A stretch of DNA of 64,000 nt from Wuchereria bancrofti (Eukaryota > Nematoda > Chromadorea > Rhabditida > Onchocercidae): assembly GCA_005281725.1 (NCBI GenBank), contig SSBO01000009.1, forward strand, positions 4,786,163-4,850,162. The letters are read 5' to 3'. The notes below the pieces were generated by a model, which saw only the letters and a list, made by a program, of their open reading frames with translations, did not search any database and was not told the origin of the DNA. Every line of letters starts with the position of its first letter. Positions within the stretch are counted from its first letter, which is position 1. The translations under genes were made by a program, and so were the position numbers. Positions 12,201 to 25,000 of the stretch are shown piece by piece.

Positions 12201-15200
12201 ATTAAACTCTTTGCAGTTAGCTGTATATTTGGTTACTATCAGCGGCGACAGTAACATCATATTTAGTTGCTATTATCTTATAGATAAAAGTATGAAGTAT
12301 AGAAGTATCAAAAAGTATTGTTTCAACTAGTTGGAATAGTCAGTTGATGATTAAATAGAAGAATGCTAATGGTAATTTAATATCTTAACTGCTATCACAT
12401 TTCAAAATTAATTTCTCCTTCCAACCGTATAATCTATATTTAAAGTTAAATTCATTCAGGAACAAACTTATTTTATTATTTATATTTTAGTTCTTCTGAA
12501 AAAAAAGTAAGGCAAAAAGTCAAATTCAATTTTGCTAGCTTTGGAATGTCAGATGACGCACCAAGCAGTTGAATTCTTTTCATGTTATTAGAATGGAGTA
12601 TAATTGACTTTTGGTTCTTGAATAGGTTTTGCTTCCCCTCGATTCCAATTTTCTTTTTTGTCCCTACTGAAGCATCACCGGAGAATAATTATTCAGTTTA
12701 ATAGGATTACACTTACTGTTTCTGGAATTGCGATCTAGAATTTTTCGTAACCCTTGGGCTTTTGCGCTTTTTTAATTTAAACCATTGTTACACATGGAAC
12801 TGTGAATCAACTAAATCTTATTAGAAAATATGACACTTTGTGGCAGTTCAGGATAATGTTTACTGGTTCCATGAATAAAGTAAATACTTTGAATCTGCAA
12901 TAATTATATCAGAAAGATAAAATCCATTTTGTTTCATCACCAATGTTTTTATTTGACATGCAACTATTTGTTTACTTTTTGTCACTAGTCATTTTGATTA
13001 GATCGTTTATTTACGACAATGAAATAAAGGTTGAAATTTGAAAATTGAGTGTAATATTTGGTATTTCAATTAAAAAATGCAACAAAAGTCTCAATTACCA
13101 TATTATGATTGATAATGACCAAATGGTTTTGTTCAGTGCATTTGATTTTCTCTAAATCTTTAAACTTCATCTTATGCGTGTGTGAGTGAACATTTAAGAA
13201 AAGAAGTTTCAAGCACTTCTTTGGAAATTTCAATTAAAATCTTTTCAACTGGATATGAGAAGGACTGTGTTGTGTACAATAAACTTTAGTCTAATATAGA
13301 AAGCTTTTCTTATTTTTTAAGAAATTTATTACTTATGCTGATAGCTTCTCCTTACACTTTTAGTTAAATTTTTCTTTAACTAGCCCTATTTGAACATATT
13401 TTTTTAGAATTCAAAAAATTTTGAATGCATTGCATAAAATTCTACTTATTGGGAGAGAATTTTTAATCTGCAGCAATGCGGTAATGGAACAGTTGAAGTT
13501 TGACGTTAAATACAGGAAAAGACTTGAATAAAGTAAAGTAACTAAGGAAGAATTATGAAGAAATATAAATACGGGCGGATATAAAAACTGATTTAAAAAC
13601 TATAAAATCAATATAGAATGAAGTGAAAAGCATTGAAATGTGTCATATACAAAAGCAAATCATATTTAGAAATTACTATAAAGGAAAATCATGTCCTAAA
13701 CCTATATTAATAGCTTAGGACATGATTTCCCTATATTAATTATACTAATATCTAATTTGTAAAGAAGCATAAAATGGTCACTACCTTAGTTCCTATGTCC
13801 ACTCTGAATTAATATTTTAAGGGTTTTATAAAGGAAATGTGTTATTAAATATTCTGATATTCGCTATAAAAACGTCATTCCACTCCTGAAAACAACTTCA
13901 TGAATTTTTTTTCCACTTCCTAGCAGTATATGTCGATTAATCAGATCCCCGGATACATCAACTCCTTTTGCTGATCTCCTCTTCATATTTGATACTGCCT
14001 TCAAAAATTTTACTTTGTAAAATCGTTAGTGCTTTAAAACTAATAAAGAGAAATTTGTAAAGAAGCATAAACTCTTAGGTTTTCCTTCTTCAGTTTTTTC
14101 CATCAGATTTTGCACATTGGGAGATGAAAAAAGGCTTGCGGAATTGTCAACAAACAAACAATATCACAGTCACTTTTTAACATCTTCCTTTCAAAAATTC
14201 ACAAGATATTTCGAAATATTAAATAATCAGATCAATAAAGAAAAGGAGAAAAAAATAAATTCTCTCTCAGTAAAAACTTATGAATAACACATTCTGTGTT
14301 AGATTTGAAAAAGAAAACAAAACTGAAATATCGAACTAAAGAATGAAAATTTCTGTCTCCATTAGTGAATTAAATGCAACAATATATGAAAGTAAGTCAA
14401 GCACGCTTACACACAAACAAAAGAAGATAAGACTAACAGTAAGTGAAGTTGGTGCTATGATCTTGTTCCTGATTCTTGTTCCTCTTCTAAATTATTAATT
14501 ACTAGATCCAAACGAAACATTTACAATCAAAAATTGGAAATAGAAATTAGTTGTAAGGACAATTTCAATTTAAAAGAAGAAAATACAAAAATTAATGAAC
14601 GCAGATATGCCATTTGTTTCTTAATAGTTATCTTTTCGAGAAACAAGCGCGTTGTCATCATATTTCCTTTCTATTAAAATGAATTGGTTACTATTTTAAT
14701 TATACTTTGATGTTTCAATTCAAAACATTCACAAAGCTTCAACAGAAATCTGATGACCCACTTATAATTCATGTTTCAAATTCAAAAACTATGAAACTTT
14801 CCACTTGACAAAACTTCTTCCTTCGTTAGTAGTTCGACGAAATCTCCAGTTTGAATTCAAACAAATTTGATACAACCAGTTAATAATCAGATGTGATGAC
14901 GAACGTGTTCTCCCCGACGAGGTATTTTAATACACAACCTAATCCTCGTTTGCTCACTGAATCTGATCGCAGCATTTCAAAGCTATTTACTACCATCTCT
15001 TGTTAATGTTTAATCAAACAACTCTAGTTGAACTTCTCAATCTAAAAATGGTTCCCTTTCATCCTCTTTTCTCTTATCTCTAGAAAATGATGCAAAAATA
15101 GATTCCTCATGCTAGATTTAATGAACTGATTAAATTAAACGAAAAGAATATAGCAATTTCGATGGCAATATTTTATTATTTAATCATAAGTTTAATTTGA

Positions 15201-16118
15201 TTGATAAAGGGAACATCACAGACAAATTATTAAAGAACATAAATCAAAGAAATATACATCAAAGAAACATGGATTAAAATGCATGTTTGATTCCATTAAA
15301 TTAACAAAATTTCTACGCACCTGAAAATTCTATTCAAATGATTAGTGCATTTGAAGAAAGGAATGAGAAGAGGAACAAGAAAAGTGAAAGAAGTGAAATA
15401 GAAGCGGAAGCGGAATGTACATTCAAAGAGGAAGATACTGACGATTTAACCATTGACGAATAATGGCAGTATCAAATAAGTGGCACGACTTTAAACTTTG
15501 TACTACGGATGGATGTAATGATAAAAGAGGATGATTGCACCGCCGCTTTCTACTTATTTCACATCCATCCATCGAAAAGAAGCTATTAGCTATAAAACAC
15601 TGTGGTGATCTATCGATGCAACGATTAAAAATAATATGGTAGCAAGTTTGAAACTAAGTGAGTGGTTAGTTCACTTCAGTACTAATTGAGTTCATAAACT
15701 TGCTGCTAGAATCAAAAATTCAGTGATCTATTTTCAGAAGAAAAAGATGGGAAAGATCTCCACATACGGCAGTAAATAAACAAAATAAACAAGTAATTGT
15801 TAGTACGAAAAACGGTCTCAGAATGAGGCAGCTCGTCGATCATAGCTATATTGAAATGTCAAGAAGGAAATGAGAGAATCCAAATTTACACCAAATCTTT
15901 ACTAAACCTTCACACTAAGTTGAAACCATACTGAACAAACATGAAGTTGGCTTATTCATTTCGATATTTTCTTGTTCCTATAAATTGAACAACTAAATTA
16001 AGAAATAATAAACCGTAAAAAGATGAATCTAAAGTAAAAATTACACATCTTTCCAAAAAATCTAACGATGAAACAAAGTGCAATTTTTTAAAAATGCGTA
16101 AAATCGTACGCACGCCAG
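9243..16118. other. Gene-poor interval between NPA and the FERM gene
   Basis: Very AT-rich. Open frames here are short (under 80 codons), lack family resemblance and have no consistent splice partners. The first kilobase or so should contain the NPA promoter, and the right edge the FERM-gene 3' UTR. The only structured element I noted is a hairpin at 13677-13735. Confidence 0.6.
13677..13735. other. Imperfect inverted repeat, pre-miRNA-like hairpin
   Basis: Left arm 13677-13699 and right arm 13715-13735 pair over about 22 bp. There is an uninterrupted 13-bp core, one single-base bulge and one small internal loop, closed by a 15-nt AT-rich loop. Size and shape resemble a microRNA precursor, but a short MITE remnant or chance palindrome in AT-rich DNA is also possible. 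Nothing shows transcription. Confidence 0.4.
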
Positions 16119-19100
16119 TCAAGCAACCATTTGCGCATTGTTTGTTGCTGCAGGTGAAGGTGGACATCGCGGTGGCGGATAGGGCGGCGGCGGTGGCAAA
16201 TCCAACACCGAATGTGACATAATCCAACTGAATGTAAATAATATATATGTAGAGCAGCAATAGCCATGGAATGGAGAAAATGTGCAAATTTAATTTTTTT
16301 TTTTGGATCTCGAGGTTTGACTTAGACAAGCATGCACTCCTCACACACTGGTATCAGCGGACAAGTATATCCACTCTTTTGCGACTTCTCATTGTCTCGG
16401 ACTGCTCGTCCTGCTCTGCAAATGTGCGAAAACAATTGCAAAAGGCAATGTGACTAAGTAGTACTTTTTTTGCTTGTTGATTACAAGCACTGCAATCCCT
16501 GCCAAGAACTCTTGGCGGAGATCACCATGAGCTTAGTCTGAAATACTTTGTCATCCAAAATGATTCCCAAAGAAAGACTTTTCTAAGCAAGAACTCACGG
16601 TAGGACTTCCTTAGCATGAAAATTCGAAATCAGTCAAAATCAAATTCAGAGTCTAATCCTTTACTTGCGTCTCTTATATTTGCTTTTATAATGTAATACA
16701 AATTGTACCACATCTTTACATCTTTACTGTCGAAGAAAGTAAGGGGAGAGACAGGGACCTCAGGAACAAAACAACTGCCAAGCCATCAGAACATTAACCG
16801 CAAAAGTGAGAGGCATCACGAGCCATTTCTTTCATTTACATTGGTGTAGTCTTTAATGAAATCGGAATCAATGTATTATAAAATTTAAGAACTTCATGAA
16901 ATTTACGGTTAGCATACAGTGATATTATGATATCGCTTGCAGGTTTAATAAGAGTTAGAACTGGAGTATAATCCAAACAGTTAAAATAAGGTACGTGAAA
17001 AATAAGGTACGGTATTCATTGATAGTATTCACAAGATTTAATATTTAATCGAGTTTAATGATAATATTTAATAATCGAGAAGGTGAAAGTGACGAAAATG
17101 AAAACATTAACCTCATTTGATTTCGACCAGCAGCAAATGGTGAATAGTAACAGCAAGAGGGTGGTGAAAGGTCTGGTACATAAAGTTCTCGATGATATAC
17201 CGGTGTCCAGCTAGTGGATGGCCGTGTCGCGTACACTGCCGTTGGCCGAGAATTATAAGTGGTTGAGGTAAGATGTGATGATGTTGTAACCAAGACGGAT
17301 GATGAAACTTCCTGACATGAAGATGGTCGTTGCAACTGTGAGTCAGCTGTTGTGGCATCGTCCAGCACAGCATTGAATGAGGATAATATCGGGTTGGATA
17401 TTGATGGTACATCAAGTCTAGTAATAGAAGTTGAGTTTGCATTTGTCGCTAGCTGAACGCAAGAACCTGAAGAAAAGTTTGATTTATTGATTAATTTATG
17501 CAAAAAGTCGTTTAATTCTATTTCGAGTTTAGAAAAATCCATCTATTAAGAGCTTATGTCATTCTCGCTTACCTTGCTGATGCTCCTGCCACAGAGCTCT
17601 CATCATCGGATATTGCCGGATACGGCTATTCAGAGTCATTTCTTCCTGATCGCTGGTACATAAGTGTTTTTGAGACAAGAAATCTTTTGGTGCGCTATTG
17701 GGATGCGTTTGGCACATCACTACACCCTTCTGTGCATAACGTGCACGTGCTTGCTATAAATAAAAACCTTTTAACTTTTTAAATTCCCTAAAATACAGCT
17801 ATTCAGAGTTATTTCTTCCTGCGATATGATTAACGTCAAACGGTTTGAATTATATCTTGTTTTTAAGGGTATTTCAAATCAGATCAATCAGTTTCTCGCT
17901 TAAGGCTTCTAATTTAATTTAAATATATACCTGCAAGATAGCATGTTCATAAGGAGGTGGCTGTTTTGTATAAACAGAAAGTCGTGTTCCCGGCGCTGAT
18001 TGCGAATGTTTAATTGAAGCTGCTGCAGTCGCTATTGCGAACTCATCCTTCAATTATTCCGATTTTATAAACTTGAAGAATCCTTCGCTTAGCGAAAGCT
18101 AGCGAAAATTTCAAAATTTCTGAGAAAATTTCTCATAGCTACATAAAATTTGACAAAAATTTGTTGAAAATTCGACAACTGTTCGAATTCGACATTTTCG
18201 AAAGAGCTAAGAACTCACATCATCAACATAATGCTGAGAATTATGTGCCGGCATGCTTTGTACACGACTAATTCCCCGAACCGCTGTAGCATAGGGTACA
18301 CGTTGTCCATGACGTTTTTGAAATAAGCCACTACTGGCACCCGTACGTATAATGGGTGGTGTGTAAGAGGGTGAAGGACGTGGTGATGATCCTACTGCTG
18401 GCAGCTGATATGAAGTAGTAGGCATTGACGCTAACGGGGATCCCGATCTTGTATACATCTGTAAGGAACAAACTCATTATAGAATAGCATCTCTCTTTCT
18501 CAGAAAAGGCGAAACCAATGAAAAACTGCGGCATCAGTAACTGTACTAGTACTTTTAGAAGAATGAATGGAATATTGCTTTTTCCTAAAGTTGCATTAGA
18601 AAACATTTTTTTAAAGTTATTATCAGAAATGAAAAATACCTGGTAATGTAGTTTCGGTTCAGAATAAGTGAGATGAGTAGACGTCCCAAGTGGACATGAA
18701 ACAGTAGTTCCGGAAGGAGTGACATCAGCCACAGTAATCCATCTTGGCTTTATGTTTGAATTTGGATTTGATCGATGGCAAGGAATCTGAAGCTTATTTT
18801 GTGTGTGAAAAGCTTCTAACGTTTCATTATACTGTGGAGGTTGTCTCAAGACCACATTCATTGTTAATTCTGTCTTCTCCACTTCATCGCAATAATCCTA
18901 AAATAAGATTCATTAAATGCACTAAGAAATGAATAAAAAAAACAACTAAGTTTCAGAAATGTTTTAAACATACTTTACAAAAACATCATTTCATGACGAA
19001 CATCTATAAACATTATTATATTAGACTTCAAGAGTGAAATAGCTAATAGTACAAGTTATAAACTTCACCAAACCTTTTGACTAGAAGAATTTACTTTTTC

Positions 19101-22100
19101 TTGGATTATTGGCATAGGAATACTATCTGCGCCACTATTTACGTCACTGTCTATGAACGATTGTTTCTTCAAGGTGGGCCCCAGCACGTTATCTGCATTT
19201 TCCGCTATGTCTTTATCCTCTGTCTGAATTTTTGCTCAGTCACATACCAACAGTGAGCAGATCCAAACATTGTAAAATTTTTACCGCAGAATAATAAAAA
19301 CTTTCAGCCTTCCTGAATTCATGACTTTCTGATAAATAAATGGAAGCTAACAATTTGGTTGCCAATAGATACTGAAAAACTGTCACACTGATCTATTTTA
19401 AATAAAACTTAACTTTAAAGTAAGACTCACTTCTTCTACATACGCTGCATTTCTTCTAACAGAACTGGAACACGAGGCGGAAATTGTCCTTTTATCTGTC
19501 GTTTCAGCAACCTTCTTTGATGAATTTGCTTCTTTACTTCTCCTGTCGCAAACTTATTTCAAAATTTCTTTGTAATAGTAAACAAGACGACTCAAAAAAA
19601 TTACCAAAAATTTTTTGCACATTGCCAATTCAAATAAATGTCTTGTTTACCATTACAAAGAAATTTTGCCATTTTTAAAAAAGAACTGAATTAAATTAAA
19701 CTCAAATAATACAAACTGAATGAAACATAAATTAGATAAATCAGACATGTTAAGAAATTGAAATGGAAGCAACAAATCTTTACATATGCAAGAAAACAAT
19801 ATTGTCAACTTATCCTTTGTATAAAATATATGCTTTGTTTCACTGTAAAACTATTGCAAATTATTTCTTAATTGTTTCACGTAGAAGTCCTATACACTGT
19901 TCAGCTCAACGGTGATGATGAAACAATCGAAACATCAGCTGGCAAATTCCGAAAGATACCAATGCATTGAATGTAGCAATTACAACAAAAAGAAGCTTAC
20001 GAGGAAGTATTGGGACGATCCATGTCAATAATATCGATCTCTGTACTTGTTGCTTCATCCTGGATACTGTCAACAGTTTCAGCAGTTGCGTGAATCGATG
20101 CCTTGTGCATTTCTCCAGATAGATCTTCCACCGTAAAAGGTTGTATTTCCTCACATGAACAATCCGATGCGACACCGCATGTATCTGTCCATTCACAATC
20201 TACAAATGCATTCTTCTCAGCTTAAGAACACTATTCTATGAAACAAGGACTTATTCCAATTAAATCAGTAGTTTATGTCAATTAAATGCGTATTTCATTC
20301 CTCTCGAATTTGAATTTAGCTTAAATTAACTTCAGTAGTATTCTAATTAGTTTACATGGTTACCACAATTATCGCCTTAAAGTCGTAGTAACTTTTTCCA
20401 AACCACAAAATTAGTAAAATCACCTTTATCTGCTTCGCTTCCTAGTTTGTCGGAAACGACTCCCGATGTGCTATTACTGGAAGCACGTGAATTAAGTGAA
20501 CGTCGAGAGTAGAGTGCATCATCTAAGCAACGATCATCGCTGCAGAAAAGCGGCGAATTTATGCTCGCTAAACAAAACAGATAACATACCGTTGAACTTG
20601 TAAATATTACATCTAACCATAGTATTTGAATATATTTTTAGCTCAAACAATTTAAGATGTAAAAAATCCAAGCAGTAAGAGAATATGTGAAATGCATAGT
20701 TTATATAAAAATATATTTTAGTGAGGTTTACAATATTTCATCGAATTCTTGAAATGACAACCTTTTCGTTGTGTGTAACCAATATTTTACAGCTATAAAA
20801 TTTCAAAATCCAACGTTTCGGAAAGGAAATGTTGTGAAATTAACAAATTTATATAGACGACTAGTTTAATAAATAGAACTCACTGGAACGATTCTGACGA
20901 AATGTAAAATGATTGTTGATAAACAAAGTTGCTTGATGGAAAGCTTTGCAAAATTCTAGCAAATAACGAGCTTTGTCCTCAAACTGCGCGTACAATGACA
21001 AGCTAACGCCATCCACACCAGTTATTGTTACTTTCCGCCTATCAAAACTTAACTTTGCTATTCTATTCCATTGTAGCTTACGCAGCGGAATTCTCTCTCC
21101 ATCATCGCCTACGTCTGACGTCTCGATTCCTCTAGAAATATCCGGAAGTTTAATAATTTGAAAAATCGAAATATAAGCAAAAAAGGAGGGATTTTAACGA
21201 CAATTTATTTCAAAAAAAGACTTACTTTGGGTTAATACCAATAACAGCATTATCGAATGTATCCATCTTATGTCTTCGCAGTCCATATAAATGACAGTTC
21301 AACGCGAACGGTGGTCTGTTAAATTTTACAACTTTTTTTTGTTAAATTAAATTGCAAACTGACTGTCATTTGCTATATAACTCTTTTCAAAATATGATGA
21401 TAACGATGGGATTCAAGCATATTATCATGCAATGAATCTTTTGAAATTCAATATCGATTTCTAATCATTTAAGAAAAAAGCGAAAGATGATAGAGGATCA
21501 CCGAGAAGCTTGTTGGCAATATTCCATTACTGCATCATTACTTGAGCGTGATTTGAGATCTTCGCGTACTGCAGGTATGTTACGCCGTACAAAATCCAGA
21601 CCGTGAACATTCACCACCCAAAGCGGGAAATATCGCTCAGCTCGGAAAGATCTGAAACAAATACTGAAGATGAAAATAACCTAAGCGAACATTAATTGAT
21701 AGCAATGCTCGAACAAAATACTGATTTTGAAAAAATTGAACAGTTTGGAAAGATATTCAACCGGAGTGACTTAAATTAAATATTCACATATGCAAACAGC
21801 CAAACTTTAGTGCATAAATTATAAGTTACTTCTTTGAAGATTAAATGCTTTTGATAATTTTTTATAGTGACATTTTTAGTGACATAATGATACCATAATG
21901 TCTGGTTTCGACTGGATTTTGTTAAACAGTACAAAAATCAAAGGAAAATAATTACAACAGATCATTGCCATTTTCATCGGCATGCAGTGCTAATGCGGCA
22001 AGTTCCCAGCAGCGCTCTTCAGCAACTGAATTTGGACCTGACCACTGATCTAAGAGATTTTCGCGTAGCTGCAGGTAATAATGCCTGAGGGTTGTGGAGG

Positions 22101-24247
22101 ATCTGTAAATTTCTATTTGTTACTACAATAAATGCAGGCGAAAAAAAAAGAAAAAAAGCAAAAAAAAATATTTTAGATTCCGGATCTTACGGACCTTTAC
22201 TTATTTCAGCATGTCCTTACTATAAACCAATGAAATCTACTTAGAAATGTAACAGGTAATTTCTTCCTTTTTAAAAAAAAACGACTTCATAAATTTGTTT
22301 CTTATGAACTTTTATTATGATCTTATGAATTTTGCTTGCTTATTTCGACTGCAACAAACAATATTTATACTTGTGGAGGCCTATAACCTAATTAAATTGC
22401 TCCTTGCCCTCCTAGAACACGGCTAAGCATGATTAGGTGTTACAAATAGCAAAAAATATTTGAATTGTTTGCAAATAGGTAATATATGAATCATCTCACT
22501 CAATTACATACGCTTTGTCCACATATATGCGTACTCGAAGATGAAGAGCCAAAAAGGGGCGGCTTTCAACAACCGTATTCTAAAATTAAATGAATCTTTA
22601 CTCTTATATCATTCACTAATTGTCAAATTTCTCTAGCAAAAGTTATATAACAGTGTTGATTTATTACAAGTTTCTACAAAAATTGCATTCAACTTTGAAA
22701 TGGATGATAAAAGTCAAATACGACTATGAACGCAAATCGTAAGGATGAATAGTGCCACTGCAGGTAAATTGGCAAAGCCTTGAATGAGGGTTAGTGCAAT
22801 ACGACTACGAATTACAGCTGCTTCAAACGGGGAGTACATGGAAAGAAACTTAAATCAGTGTAATAGTTTCACATTTCTAGAGTTGACTATTCTGTCGAAA
22901 AGAAGTTCCCTAGCATCGAAACATAATTAACACATCTAACACAAAATCTCGACGAAAAACAGAAAAATATGCACTAATCAAGGTGTACAGATAATTACAG
23001 TTTGATCCATTCCCTAATAATTTTAATTTTCACCAACCCATGCATGCGATATTTTCCACTGTTTCGGAGCATATTTTGCTATTTTCCGACTTGGATCCAA
23101 AAAAAAATATTCATTTCTGGGTCGGTCACCACCAATGCCTTCAGAAGGTGTTCGGAGAGCCAAGCCAAACAATCGTTCTTCATCAAAACCAAGATATGCA
23201 CAACAACATAAATATGCATCCTCCACACGACATTTCATCTGAAAACCATTTTTCACAGATTATTTCGTTTTAAATTAGGTTAGAACGAAAAAACAGGGAT
23301 TTATTTGAAGCTGTCAACACTTTAGGTCAGATGAATCCTCAAACAAAGAGATCGGACTGTTTGCTATCAGTGATAAAAATACTTAATGAAAGAAATTTTT
23401 AATATAAAGCGATCAGTGATGGACGAAGCTATTTGTCTCCAATGCTTTTACGCATTCATTTTCTGATGCAACAGTTAATTCCAGTTATTTCAACAATGCT
23501 GTTCAACAGCAATAACAATAGGATGCATTGCAAATAAGTATCACTAATAAATGAAAAAATGCTATTGCTTATCACCTTTTATATAGGATTACTTTTCACA
23601 AGAAAATTCTTTTTCTCAGAAACAAATTAAAAAATCAAATCATCGTCAAAAACTAGATTCACTTAGTCTATTAACTCTTGACGAAGAAATACCTTGGCAT
23701 ATATATCTTTTTATCTTCACGACATACTATGGCAAAAGTTCTCTCTTATCACACATCATAATCAAATCGATAGTAACATAAATAACTGAAAGTACATTGG
23801 CTCGAGCTAAGTCACTTAAATGAGCCACATTTTTCATATCCCAGAAAGTGAATCTATTCATTTTTTATGAACATTTAATAAGTTACAGGATGGAAATCTA
23901 AAATAATTTCAGTTAAAATTTGAAAGTACACACATATTTCTTTATTATGCCAATAGCGCTCTTCAAATATAATGGCAAAATAAAACACTAACATGTACAG
24001 CAAGTGTAATCGTCTCCTTTGTAAGAGTTTGAACCTGAAGATATTTATAACCAGATGGAATTGTCGTACGTAATGATGGGATAACTTTTACATGATCACT
24101 GTTGAAGTGATTAAGATTCGCGGAATTATGGATTGGTGCATCTGGCTCAGATAAACGCTGTTCGGAATCACTTAAAGGTGGTATCCGAGAAGAACAACAT
24201 GAACTGGAACCGTGGTATGAATTCACTTCATCACTTTCCGTCATCAC
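16119..24247 (-). CDS. FERM-domain protein, Expanded/FRMD6 (Willin)-like, with three PPxY motifs, 17 exons, 1007 aa
   Basis: Probably a cortical scaffold of the Hippo pathway (inference from family). Exons, coding order: 23993-24247, 23038-23238, 22512-22579, 21956-22102, 21502-21651, 21226-21315, 20884-21131, 20424-20567, 20001-20199, 19431-19542, 19074-19223, 18640-18897, 18219-18458, 17931-18047, 17573-17753, 17112-17466, 16119-16227. All phases agree (3024 nt). The FERM domain spans about residues 65-385. The N lobe has RLFGLAL and KYAPKQWK, matching the YKYCPKEWK region of FRMD6. F2 has RHYYLQLRENL, then LAALALHAD and YFPLWVV, again as in FRMD6. F3 has WNRIAKLSFDRRKVTI. The tail is Ser/Thr/Pro-rich and low in domains. 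It carries PPQY (608-611), PPPY (784-787) and a final PPPPPY (ending at 988), which are WW-domain ligands like those Drosophila Expanded uses to bind Yorkie. Other FERM proteins (FRMD4, FRMD3) fit less well. Exon-17 assignment rests on phase and composition. Confidence 0.87.
17625..17821. repeat. 24-bp exon fragment duplicated in the neighbouring intron
   Basis: The sequence at 17625-17648, inside the exon 17573-17753, recurs with one mismatch at 17798-17821 in the intron immediately upstream in transcription. The spacing is 173 bp. This looks like a local duplication that left the coding copy intact. Confidence 0.7.
19561..19667. repeat. Intronic hairpin with 28-bp arms in the FERM gene
   Basis: Arms 19561-19588 and 19640-19667 are reverse complements over 28 bp with one mismatch, separated by 51 nt. 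The element lies inside the intron between coding exons 19431-19542 and 20001-20199. It could be a small foldback/MITE-type insertion or an RNA hairpin. I saw no clear target-site duplication. Confidence 0.7.
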
Positions 24248-24272
24248 TTTTTTGATTTGTTTTTATTATACT
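24248..24272 (-). promoter_or_regulatory. Splice acceptor upstream of the FERM-gene start codon
   Basis: On the minus strand TTGTTTTAG ends at 24271, 24 bases before the double ATG at 24247/24244. It can accept either a spliced leader or the possible noncoding exon whose strong donor (CAG|GTAAGA) lies at 24885. It supports the N-terminus chosen here. Confidence 0.5.
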
Positions 24273-24885
24273 AAAACAATAACAGGTCGCTAATTGTACA
24301 ATTTCATGATCTTTCTCAAAACGAAGCTCCATCACGCAAATATACGTCTATTCAACATTCAACAGCAAATAAATGCAGTTACAAAATATTTTACCTTAAA
24401 TACCATAAATAAATTTACCTTATGCGTAAAGTACAGATTGCATACTTTCTAAAAATAGTGTGTATCTAATAGCTATGACAATTAAGAAGTAACTTTTATA
24501 ACTTCATCCTAAATCATTTAGTATTCGCGATAATACAATACTTTCAATTTTCCTCAGAGATAACAGGACGAAAATTTCGATGCTACTTTTAAACACTTTG
24601 AGAATGGTAATAATGAAAGAAAGAAAAATATTAACAATCAAAACAATTTTCTGCGAACTTTTCATACAATATGTGAATTAATTATTCATTAAGCTCCCAT
24701 TTCTTCATTACTCATTATGATTCGATTCAAAGAAAATACATCTGAAATTCAGTGTCATCTAACAGCTAATTCTTCACTTAAATCGATGGACTTCGAATAG
24801 ATTGAATTCTTCTCGAAAGAGGAGAGCTATAGAAATACTTCAAACATTTCAAGAGGTAGCTTTGTAAACATAGTTGCAGTCTTAC

Positions 24886-25000
24886 CTGATCTAAAGCAAT
24901 ATCTCTCGATGTCAACTCGCTTCTAAGGAATCGTTGTAATTTATGATAACTCGTGCCGACTGTTTCTCTTCCTGATATTCCTCATTCACTAAGATGAATC
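24886..25000 (-). other. Possible noncoding 5' exon of the FERM gene (right edge unknown)
   Basis: A near-consensus donor, CAG followed by GTAAGA, sits at 24885 on the minus strand. The upstream sequence has stops in all useful frames. Spliced to the acceptor at 24271 it would give a 5' UTR exon. The right boundary given is only a rough limit. Evidence is a single splice motif plus position. Confidence 0.3.

Noticed and set aside
15952..16344. 130-codon minus-strand open frame with hydrophobic and Ala/Thr-rich parts
   Set aside because: It lacks an ATG at its start and overlaps, in another frame, the last FERM-gene exon, which fits by phase and composition. The open frame is a shadow plus intron sequence.
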